A stretch of DNA of 64,000 bases from Prevotella sp. E13-27 (lineage in GTDB: Bacteria; Bacteroidota; Bacteroidia; Bacteroidales; Bacteroidaceae), in contig NZ_JALPSC010000001.1 in NCBI RefSeq assembly GCF_023217965.1, positions 1,302,001-1,366,000 of the forward strand, in the 5' to 3' direction. Below the pieces are notes generated by a model. That model did not search any database and was not told the DNA's origin. It saw only the letters and a program-made list of their open reading frames with translations. A program made the translations under genes and the position numbers. Below are positions 39,329 through 47,639 of the stretch, piece after piece (position 1 is the first letter of the stretch; every line of letters begins with the position of its first letter).

Positions 39329-40714
39329 ATGGAAGTTTTTTTAATTCGAACACTACAGTTCATTCTCGCCATCTCACTGCTTGTACTGCTGCATGAGGGC
39401 GGACATTTCTTTTTCTCAAAGCTCTTTGGCGTAAGAGTTGACAAATTCTTCATATTCTTCGACCTCGGAATAGGTAAGTGGAGCGGTAAGCTGTTCAGCT
39501 TCAAGCCGAAGAAGAGCGACACCGAGTATGGCATCGGATGGCTGCCACTGGGCGGCTATTGTAAGATATCAGGTATGATTGATGAGAGCTTCGACACCGA
39601 ACAGATGAAGCAGCCCGAACAGCCGTGGGAGTTCCGCACAAAGCCCGCATGGCAGCGCCTGCTCATCATGACTGGCGGTGTGCTCGTCAACTTCCTGCTC
39701 GCCTTGTTCATCTACTCCATGATAATGTTCACGTGGGGCAACACCTATTACGATGTGAAAGACATGACCTACGGCATGAAGTTCAGCGACGAGGCGAAGG
39801 CTCTTGGCTTCCAGGACGGTGATATACTCATCAGCCACGATGGTACAGCTTTCGATGCTTTCGATGTTGACACCTATCGTGACCTTGCCGATGCTACCGA
39901 AGTAACGGTGAAACGCGACGGCAAGAACGTGTCTCTCAGTCTGCCTGGCAACCTCAACCTGCTTGACATGATAAAAGACGAGCCACGCTTCGTATTCCCA
40001 TTCATGCCTGCTGTCGTTGACAGCGTTAGTCCTAATACTCCTGCTGCAGAGCTGGGACTGAAGCATGGCACGAAGCTGCTTGCCATAGGCGGACACGATG
40101 TCGATTCCCATAACAGCTTTCTCTTTGAGATTGGTCGTCTGAAGGACATGATGACCGCAGCACAGACACCTGAAGACAGTCTGAAGGTGCGTACCACCAC
40201 GCTCGTCTATGCTAACGGTGAGCAGGTTGATACTGCCACTGTAGTGCTTACGTCAGACCTTCGTCTTGGCTTCACTGCAAAACATTATTTCAATCTCTAT
40301 GAGCCGGTACACGAGACCTATGGTTTCTTTGCCAGCTTCCCTGCCGGCATTGAGTATGGAATGGATGTACTGAAGGGCTATGTGGGTGACCTGCGCTACC
40401 TGTTCTCAAGCGATGGTGCCAAGTCGCTCGGAGGTTTCGGGTCTATTGGTAAGATGTTCCCCCCAGTATGGGACTGGCACATGTTCTGGTTGATGACGGC
40501 ACTGCTCTCCATCATCCTCGCCTTCATGAATATCCTGCCTATTCCTGCGCTCGATGGTGGTCATGTGCTGTTCCTGCTTTACGAGATGGTTACTCGTCGC
40601 AAGCCAAGCGAGCAGTTCATGATTTGGGCTGAATACTTTGGCTTCGGAGTCGTCATCCTCCTTATGGTCGTTGCCAACCTGAATGACATCCTACGTGAAC
40701 TGAACCTCATGTAA
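39329..40714 (+). CDS. rseP: RIP metalloprotease RseP (site-2 protease)
   Basis: The product is 461 residues. The zinc motif HEGGHFFFSKLFG is in the first span and the second metal motif NILPIPALDGGHVLFL is near the C-terminus. Between them are two PDZ-type parts (GFQDGDILISHDG, LGLKHGTKLLAIGG). It cuts membrane-bound anti-sigma factors or signal peptides within the membrane. It is the last gene of the DUF4290-murA-rimM-dxr-rseP run and a terminator follows 18 bp after the stop. Confidence 0.95.
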   Translation: MEVFLIRTLQFILAISLLVLLHEGGHFFFSKLFGVRVDKFFIFFDLGIGKWSGKLFSFKPKKSDTEYGIGWLPLGGYCKISGMIDESFDTEQMKQPEQPWEFRTKPAWQRLLIMTGGVLVNFLLALFIYSMIMFTWGNTYYDVKDMTYGMKFSDEAKALGFQDGDILISHDGTAFDAFDVDTYRDLADATEVTVKRDGKNVSLSLPGNLNLLDMIKDEPRFVFPFMPAVVDSVSPNTPAAELGLKHGTKLLAIGGHDVDSHNSFLFEIGRLKDMMTAAQTPEDSLKVRTTTLVYANGEQVDTATVVLTSDLRLGFTAKHYFNLYEPVHETYGFFASFPAGIEYGMDVLKGYVGDLRYLFSSDGAKSLGGFGSIGKMFPPVWDWHMFWLMTALLSIILAFMNILPIPALDGGHVLFLLYEMVTRRKPSEQFMIWAEYFGFGVVILLMVVANLNDILRELNLM

Positions 40715-40731
40715 AGTTAATTGACATATAT

Positions 40732-40765
40732 AAGAGGGTGTGTCAAAACTGATACACCCTCTTTT
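40732..40765 (+). terminator. Terminator after rseP
   Basis: AAGAGGGTGT pairs with ACACCCTCTT (10 bp) around a 12-nt loop and is followed by TTTTC. An 18-bp copy of its 5' side (AAGAGGGTGTGTCAAAAC) recurs at 41089-41106. Confidence 0.85.
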
Positions 40766-40825
40766 CTGACAGTTCTATAATATAGTTTTGACATCCTCGT
40801 ATTCTTGTTTTTACTACCCTGAAAA

Positions 40826-40891
40826 CCAAAGTCGTCGACTTTGGTGACCAAACTCGTCGACTTTGGTCACCAAACTCGACGAGTTTGTAAA
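40826..40891. repeat. Three tandem 22-bp palindromic units
   Basis: Units begin at 40826, 40848 and 40870. Unit 1 core CCAAAGTCGTCGACTTTGG is nearly self-complementary; unit 3 has AAACTCGACGAGTTT, fully so around its centre. The layout equals the 21-bp array at 16289-16372 but the sequence differs. No spacers. Confidence 0.85.
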
Positions 40892-41018
40892 ATGGTATTG
40901 TCAGAACCACATCGCACCCCTGACTATAACACATCGCAATTCTGTAACCTTCAGTCCCATTTTAAATACCGATGTTTGCAGTTTTTTATAAAAACACCGC
41001 TTACGCTAAAAACAGGAC

Positions 41019-41079
41019 CTCTCCTCGCTCGGCTCTGCCGCTTTGCAAGGCAAAGAACCTCTCCAAAGGGCGAGGGGAG
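41019..41079. repeat. C-rich/G-rich intergenic hairpin
   Basis: CTCTCCTCGC (41019-41028) pairs with GCGAGGGGAG (41070-41079), one wobble, enclosing the small hairpin CTTTGC-AAG-GCAAAG (41041-41055). It resembles the element at 30539-30606. Confidence 0.6.
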
Positions 41080-41124
41080 TGAATACAAAAGAGGGTGTGT
41101 CAAAACACAAGATTTAATTAAAAA

Positions 41125-41208
41125 CAACGGATTTCACGGATTTTACGGATTAAAGCCCTACTGATAATCAGTAACTTAGAAAATCCGTTTAATCCGTGAA
41201 ATCCGTTG
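41125..41208. repeat. Large inverted repeat in the gap before the giant surface gene
   Basis: CAACGGATTTCACGGATT (41125-41142) and AATCCGTGAAATCCGTTG (41191-41208) are a perfect 18-bp inverted repeat; pairing extends inward by ACGGATT/AATCCGT after two mismatches. The rest of the 607-bp gap holds the elements listed here and no gene. Confidence 0.75.
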
Positions 41209-41321
41209 TGGTTAATTATGACACGTCCTCTCTATGTGTAGTTCGTTACTTAACCACTACCTTGAGCTAAAGCTCGAGCTCGTTCACGTTCGATAGAGCA
41301 TGAGCGAGCTCTGCTCTATTC

Positions 41322-44300
41322 TCACTTAACCACTACCTTTTTACCGTCGTGGATGTAGATGCCCTTTGGCAGCTTCTTGCCATCTTCGACCTTCAGACCC
41401 GAGAGGGTGTAGGTAGCTGCGGGACGCTTCACCTCGAAGTTCACTGTGCGGATAGCTGTGACGAGGAATGAGAGTTCCACAATATCACTGTCAGCATAGC
41501 CAGGAGCCTTGGCAAACGCCTTGATGACTAAGTCGCTGGTTAAAGGAATGGGCGCTTCGTACTTCTTCACGCTGCTGCTGCCTTCTGCGCATGGGCAGGT
41601 GCCGTCGAGCGTGTAGTAGATGGTTGCCTCGGGCAGTTCGCAGGTTAGCTCAATCATCGTGCCGTAAGCGTAGGCTTGATCCGGCATGTAGTTCGACTCA
41701 GGCATTGGGCAGATGAAGTCATTTTCGTCCTTCACGTTGACCACCACCACCTTCTTCATGTCGCTGTCATCCTGCATCTGGATGATGGCAGCGGTGGTGC
41801 CATGAGCCTCGCCCGTGAGGTTCAGTGTGGCAAAGCCCTGCTCGTTGAAGGTCAGCTCGTCACTTTCAGCTGTTACTATCATGTCAGAGAGAATCTTCAC
41901 GCTGGCCTTCTTGCCGGCAGCTGCATCGGCAGGCATGGCTTGGATGGTGACAGGCGTAGTCTTGTCGTAAACGACGTGAACAACTGAGTCGGCCAACAGT
42001 GCATTGATAGTTTGCGTGATGTCGAAATCCTGCGTATAAGCATCACCCATCGTCACACCTGCATAGCTCTCCACGTTGCCGCTCACGGTGAGCAGCAGCT
42101 TTTGGCCTACTGGCAGACTGGTCTCGGGGATGAAGTCGGCACGCTGTGCATAGAGCGTATCGGCACCGTTGAATACCGGTTCCACGCTTCCGCTAATGGC
42201 CTCACCGCTCATAGTGACGCTGATGTTCTCAGCACTCAGTGAAGAGGGCAGCATGTACTTGTCGAACGTGACTTGCACACCGTTCTGCGTAGCCTTGACC
42301 TGACTGACCACAGGCTGCGAGAACTGCGTCATGCTCTGGTTCACATCGAGTTGTGGTGGTGGCACGGGCAGCCATTCCGAGTATTCGGTCTGATAGCCCT
42401 GCTTCTCATATTTCACCTGCCACAGTCCGGTAGGCACCATCCATCCGTATTCGCCATTCGCGTCGGTCACCTGCGGGTTCACCTGTCCGTAATTCTCGGC
42501 ATCCCATACGATGACCTTCTCCACATCGTCGCCAAACTCGTTCTTCGTCACCTTCTTATAGAACACGGTTGTCGTAGCACCCTCCAAGCGGTTGCTCTCC
42601 ACGCCCTCATAGACGAAGCCAGAAGGGTCGAGTGTTGGTGGCGAATCCGGGCAGCAAGGGCCGCAGTTGCTGGTGCACTCCTTCGGGTCTTTCTTTTTAG
42701 ATTTCTTTGTCTCTGTGCACTCCAATTCGTTTCTCTCAATGATGAGATCGCAGTATTCCTCTGTAATGCGCATGCCGAAGTATTCATCACAAATCTTGGT
42801 CAGTGCCATACTGCCGACCGACAGTCCTAAGCCCATGAGACCTTCAGGTGCAGCCACAATTGTGGTGCAGCCCACCAGACTGGCAATAGCTCCTGTGATG
42901 CCTATTATGTCGGCAGTAATCTTCTTCATGCTGTAGCCAGCGGCCCACCATGCCAGGTTGAAGGCATCTTCCCTCAGCTGAGTGGCCTTGAACTGATCGT
43001 TCGGACACGGATTTGGAATGCTAAAGTAGAAATCAACTATCGTCTGACAGTTCTGTACCATCTCTCTCAGGTTGTTCACCAACGAGATGAAGCCGCCTAC
43101 ACAGCCTATTGCGTCGCCGAATTTCAGGTAGCTGAGCGCATTGCGTGTCTTGCAGGCCAGCGTCGATTTCTTGGCCAGTTCGTTCAGTCGATCATAGCGC
43201 ACCTTGTTGAATTCGGCTATCTCTCGCGGAGTGAGCGTACCCATACCCTTGGTCTTATTAATCAGCTTGATGATATTGCTCTGTTTCTTGGCAATGTCGT
43301 CGATGTAGTTGCTCATCACATCGATGGCCACACTCAGGTATTCCTGATATTCCGATATCTTTTCGCTGATACCGCTCAGTTTTTCCCACATCGCCTCGAT
43401 AGTTTCCTTTAGAGCTTGGATGTCGTATGAGCTGACACGGCGGCTGGTGGCTGGAATATCATTTTTGAACGTTACTACGAGATTGTCTTTCAGGCTCACT
43501 AAAGTGAGTGTATTGTCCTCATCGTTCGAGCGGATGTAGAGAGCACTTCCGTCATCCATCATAAAGCATTGGTAGCCCTCCGACTGTAGCGACAATTCTG
43601 TCATACCCGTGGCAGGAGCCGTGATGATGCCATTGAACATTTCGCCCAAACTGTTCATGTCCTTCAGGTCTTTGGTAATGGCCTGTTCGAAATAAGTCTT
43701 CTGTGCAATGATATTGTCGATGTCGATGTTCAGTGCCGACTCGTCGCTTTCGCTGATGTCTTCATCGTCAATCTGCATGCCATAGTAGCCCAAAACCTGA
43801 ACATAGATGTTGTACAGCTGGTCGTCAATGGCCTTGCAGCGTTCTTGGTCGTTATTGTCGATAGCAGCCTGTAGCTGCTCCAGCAGGGGTGTAGCCTGGT
43901 CGATGAGCTGCTGTGGAATCAAGTCGGGTGTAAGCAGATTCTTATAGAAGTTGACGGCATTCTGCACTTTCACTCGCGAACCAATGATGTCACTGTGGTA
44001 ATAGGGCGTCACGTTCACGTTGCAGGGCATCGATCGGGTGTTGAACTTCTCGTAGGCAATCCAGCGGTTCTTGCGTGCGTTGTAGTGGGCAGGAATTATG
44101 AAATGCTCAGCATCGGGTCCGTCGGTGAAGATGGACAGATCTACGGCATAGACCTTCGTGGTGTCGTTGTTCGACAGATTGATCTCGAAGGTGAAGTCGG
44201 TGTTATAGCCCTCTTCGTTAGAGTAACCGTAGGAGTGAGGATTGGTCTCGCGTTCCATCAGGTCGAACGTTACCACCTGCTCCTGCAAGTGCACCGGGTG

Positions 44301-47300
44301 GTGGTTGAAGAACGACATCTTCACCGACAAAGGCACCACAGCGTTGGGGTCGAACCTCACCTTCTTGCTCTCAGTCTGATAGCTCACACCATTCTTGTAG
44401 GTAATCTTCGCATAAACGTCATAGACATCCATGGCCAGGGCGTTGGGCAGGGTGCACGTGGCTTTCCACTCACCTTTGCTGTTGATCTGTGCCTTACCGA
44501 TGGGCTGGTTGCCCGCCATCACCGTCACCTCGTAGTATTCTTGTACCCAAGGTTTACTTTGAGCAAGTCCATAAGATATGCGACGCGGTGCTCCCTGTCT
44601 GGCAGTGGCGGTAGAGTCTTCAGTCTCGTCCTCTTCCGGTTCAAAGTACATGGCTGTGCCCTTCACGTTGAAGGTAGGTTTGACAATCATGTCGGGAGCC
44701 TGAATGCCCGAACGACTGACCGCGATGCTCGTGGTCTCCAGAATCTCGCGCTCCTCCTTGCCGTTGAGGGTGTATACTAAGTAGATCTCGGGCGTGTAGT
44801 TTCCAGCCTTCAGTGGTATCATGCTCAGCTGCATCCTGCCGCCTTCGTCGTAGTGAGGCCATTCGATGGTGAGCTTACGCTCGACCTCATCCCAAGTCGT
44901 GGTGGCAGCGGTGAGCTGTATCTCGCTCTTGCTTACATGCGATCCCGATGCGATAACATCCTCAACAGTACCAATGGGAAAATACATTCCTCCACCACCA
45001 CTGCCATTCGATGAGGAATGGACATATACTGTTCGGTAATACATGCGATAGCTGCGGTAGGCCGAAGGCTTGCTGATTCCTTCGGGTACGTACATCTCCA
45101 GTCGGCAATCGGTGGGATAGAGCGACTCATCATAGGTGCTGCCATAGACGCGCTCTTTCAGACCTTTAAAGGCCACTCTCGCCGTAATGCCTATGCTCTG
45201 GCCCACAACGCCCGTGCCATTGCCAAACCTGGCGCGGCGCTCCGTCAAGTGACTTTCAAGCTGGGTCATGGTGAGAGGCACACGGGTAAAGCGTGTCTTG
45301 GCCGAATGGCCATTGCTGATGCTTACTTGCTCGGTAACATAGTCGGTGTCTTCAACGTACTGCTCTAACTGGCTCTTGCTATTGATGGAGGCATACTGCG
45401 GTCCTTGCGACATGGCAGCCAGCAGGTAGTCGCCTGCCTGCAGTCCTTCGAAGCGCAGCAAGCTCTCATTACCAAAAGCCTGTTTCTTCACCAGTTCGCC
45501 CGTCTCGGCCTTGAACAACAGCACAGCGGGGTGGCTGCTGCTTGACATGTAGTAGGAGGCCTCGATATAACCGCGCTGAACGATGGGCAGCGTCACGCCC
45601 ACTTCTTTCTGCTGACCTACCACGGTGCTTGCCTCCACGGGGTCGATGTCGTTCTTGGCACTGCTGGCCGCAACCGTCAGCCGTGTGCCTTCGGGCAACT
45701 GGGTGTAGAAGGTATAGCGCGGATAGCTAGACAGATAATGCGTGATGACCGAGTCCTTGCCATTGGGCAGATGGGCGGTGAACTCATAGTTCAGGCTGCG
45801 CCCGTCGGTATAGCCCTGCATCACCGTTGGAGTCACGTCCTCTGCCACAGCAGCCTGATAGGTGTGACTCAGCGTTAGCTGTGTGCCGTCGGCCTGTGTA
45901 AAGGCGGTGGTAAACTCTGTGCTGTCGGCCAGGTTGACATTGAACGACTTCGAGCCGTGTATTGGTGATGTCACGGTAATGTGGCTCCAGGTGGCCAGAG
46001 CCTCTCCTACAGCCCGTCCGTCACCGCCAGTGGTCAGCGATGTGGAATTTCCTGTGACTCCCGATGGCAGTATCTGTGACACCTGCACCGTGGCATTTTC
46101 AATGCCCGCATGGGTTGCTTCGTCAATGACGCTGAATGTCACCGTTGTGTTCTTCAGCGGCTCTAATGGCAGCACGATGTTGTCGGGCTGTCCGCTCTGT
46201 CCCACAATGATGACTGTCGTGTCGGGCTGCTCATACTGGCTGGCCAGTTGGCGTTCCAGCGAGACCACATACTTCACGGTCTGTCCGTCGAGCATATCGA
46301 CAAGCTTGGTGCCGCGAGCCAGGTAGCTGTTGTCGGCAGCGAGCCACATGTTGCTGAACTTATCCTCAGGCATGGTCTGACCGTCGGCCTTGATGGTGAG
46401 CGACAGTGCGTGCACGTTTTTCAGTTGCGGGAAGGTGACGTTGAGGTGCTCGCTCTGCACGAAGATGTTGTCTATCTGGGCCACTGCGGCACCACGGCTG
46501 TTGACCAGTGCCAGCGAGTAGTTGGTGTTCTCAGGCAGGTAGGTGAAGGCATACTCGTTTCGTCCGTTCATCAGCAGGCGGCGCACTTGTCCGCTGCTCA
46601 GCGAGGTCAGCTCTAACGACATGTTCTTATACTGTGCCAACTGGGCGGCGGTGGCGTTGTCCATCAGTTTCACCGTCAGGTTCACGTAGTTCTGGTCCAT
46701 GGCCAGAATGGTAAAGTCTTTCCAGCCTTTGGCTTGCTTATAGAGCTCTACCGACTCAGCCGGTACGCGCACCACCATGTCGGGGCAGTCGGGGAAGGCC
46801 CACTTTCCGCTCTCCACGAGATCCCACTTTTCGGTCACCTCGTTGTATTCTTTATCGAATTCCAGCTCTGGAGGGGTCATAGCAAAACAGATGAAGGTCT
46901 GCAGTTTCGTACCCATGAAAGCATTGCGCTCAATCTTCTTCAGCGTTGAGGGCAACAGAACTTCTTTAATGCTCAATTCGCTCATGGGCCCTCCATAGTT
47001 TCCGCCATTGATGGTCTCTATGGTTGAGCGGCTGAGGTCGTAGACCAGACAGTTCTTGAAGTCATAGATATTGCCGAAACTCTGTGAGATGAAACGTATC
47101 ACCTTGTCGTAGTCGTCTTCGGTGAAGCCAGCCGGGTATCTGCTATCGTAATCCAAGATGAGTGTGCCTGTTTCAGGATCCCACGAGTTGGCTCCGGGCT
47201 GGTAGCCAGGGGCTTCTGGGTCGTACTCAAAGAATCCTCTCAGTTTCACATCCTCATCGGGCATGGTGAAACTTAAAATTGAAGCCGTCGGTGTCTGGTT

Positions 47301-47609
47301 TTCAAATGTGTATGGCAGACCGTTGAGAGTCCATTCTTTCAGAGCAAAGTCATAGCTCCTATAGCTAATATAAAATACGACCGGAGCACCTACGGGAACC
47401 TGCACATTATTGAGTGTGTCGGTACAATAATAAAACTGTGTTGAGCTCGTCACACCGCCGTCGTCAACAACTTCTGCAAAGAAAGAGACGGTGACCGACA
47501 CTACACCTTCTGGCAGTGTCTCCACGCTCAGACGGTGTGTTTTCGGACTCTGTGCGGTGGCCGTGAGGGTCAGTAGGCACAGTAGGAATATATTGAATAG
47601 CTTTTTCAT
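41322..47609 (-). CDS. Giant exported multidomain surface protein (2095 aa)
   Basis: The signal peptide is MKKLFNIFLLCLLTLTATAQ. In order: a BspA-type leucine-rich piece (about 215-300, EVLLPSTLKKIERNAFMGT), many beta-sandwich or carboxypeptidase-regulatory-like domains (about 305-1230), and a mainly helical region (about 1240-1560) that includes the glycine-rich hydrophobic stretch IIGITGAIASLVG ... LMGLGLSVGSMAL. Then come a Cys-rich linker (CTSNCGPCCP), more beta domains, a chitobiase-C-like domain (EATIYYTLDGTCPCAEG) and a tail ending IHDGKKVVVK. An adhesin or matrix protein is likely; no enzyme site is seen. The hydrophobic core is unusual for an exported protein. It lies 30 bp after the LRR gene, in the same direction. 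Confidence 0.8.
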   Translation of the reverse strand: MKKLFNIFLLCLLTLTATAQSPKTHRLSVETLPEGVVSVTVSFFAEVVDDGGVTSSTQFYYCTDTLNNVQVPVGAPVVFYISYRSYDFALKEWTLNGLPYTFENQTPTASILSFTMPDEDVKLRGFFEYDPEAPGYQPGANSWDPETGTLILDYDSRYPAGFTEDDYDKVIRFISQSFGNIYDFKNCLVYDLSRSTIETINGGNYGGPMSELSIKEVLLPSTLKKIERNAFMGTKLQTFICFAMTPPELEFDKEYNEVTEKWDLVESGKWAFPDCPDMVVRVPAESVELYKQAKGWKDFTILAMDQNYVNLTVKLMDNATAAQLAQYKNMSLELTSLSSGQVRRLLMNGRNEYAFTYLPENTNYSLALVNSRGAAVAQIDNIFVQSEHLNVTFPQLKNVHALSLTIKADGQTMPEDKFSNMWLAADNSYLARGTKLVDMLDGQTVKYVVSLERQLASQYEQPDTTVIIVGQSGQPDNIVLPLEPLKNTTVTFSVIDEATHAGIENATVQVSQILPSGVTGNSTSLTTGGDGRAVGEALATWSHITVTSPIHGSKSFNVNLADSTEFTTAFTQADGTQLTLSHTYQAAVAEDVTPTVMQGYTDGRSLNYEFTAHLPNGKDSVITHYLSSYPRYTFYTQLPEGTRLTVAASSAKNDIDPVEASTVVGQQKEVGVTLPIVQRGYIEASYYMSSSSHPAVLLFKAETGELVKKQAFGNESLLRFEGLQAGDYLLAAMSQGPQYASINSKSQLEQYVEDTDYVTEQVSISNGHSAKTRFTRVPLTMTQLESHLTERRARFGNGTGVVGQSIGITARVAFKGLKERVYGSTYDESLYPTDCRLEMYVPEGISKPSAYRSYRMYYRTVYVHSSSNGSGGGGMYFPIGTVEDVIASGSHVSKSEIQLTAATTTWDEVERKLTIEWPHYDEGGRMQLSMIPLKAGNYTPEIYLVYTLNGKEEREILETTSIAVSRSGIQAPDMIVKPTFNVKGTAMYFEPEEDETEDSTATARQGAPRRISYGLAQSKPWVQEYYEVTVMAGNQPIGKAQINSKGEWKATCTLPNALAMDVYDVYAKITYKNGVSYQTESKKVRFDPNAVVPLSVKMSFFNHHPVHLQEQVVTFDLMERETNPHSYGYSNEEGYNTDFTFEINLSNNDTTKVYAVDLSIFTDGPDAEHFIIPAHYNARKNRWIAYEKFNTRSMPCNVNVTPYYHSDIIGSRVKVQNAVNFYKNLLTPDLIPQQLIDQATPLLEQLQAAIDNNDQERCKAIDDQLYNIYVQVLGYYGMQIDDEDISESDESALNIDIDNIIAQKTYFEQAITKDLKDMNSLGEMFNGIITAPATGMTELSLQSEGYQCFMMDDGSALYIRSNDEDNTLTLVSLKDNLVVTFKNDIPATSRRVSSYDIQALKETIEAMWEKLSGISEKISEYQEYLSVAIDVMSNYIDDIAKKQSNIIKLINKTKGMGTLTPREIAEFNKVRYDRLNELAKKSTLACKTRNALSYLKFGDAIGCVGGFISLVNNLREMVQNCQTIVDFYFSIPNPCPNDQFKATQLREDAFNLAWWAAGYSMKKITADIIGITGAIASLVGCTTIVAAPEGLMGLGLSVGSMALTKICDEYFGMRITEEYCDLIIERNELECTETKKSKKKDPKECTSNCGPCCPDSPPTLDPSGFVYEGVESNRLEGATTTVFYKKVTKNEFGDDVEKVIVWDAENYGQVNPQVTDANGEYGWMVPTGLWQVKYEKQGYQTEYSEWLPVPPPQLDVNQSMTQFSQPVVSQVKATQNGVQVTFDKYMLPSSLSAENISVTMSGEAISGSVEPVFNGADTLYAQRADFIPETSLPVGQKLLLTVSGNVESYAGVTMGDAYTQDFDITQTINALLADSVVHVVYDKTTPVTIQAMPADAAAGKKASVKILSDMIVTAESDELTFNEQGFATLNLTGEAHGTTAAIIQMQDDSDMKKVVVVNVKDENDFICPMPESNYMPDQAYAYGTMIELTCELPEATIYYTLDGTCPCAEGSSSVKKYEAPIPLTSDLVIKAFAKAPGYADSDIVELSFLVTAIRTVNFEVKRPAATYTLSGLKVEDGKKLPKGIYIHDGKKVVVK

Positions 47610-47639
47610 AATCGTTCGGTTTTTAGCGTTGATGATGTT

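Noticed and set aside
43995..44780. 261-codon open frame on the plus strand inside the giant surface gene
   Set aside because: It is antisense to a long, well-supported gene, has no family resemblance or promoter, and arises from codon bias of the opposite strand.
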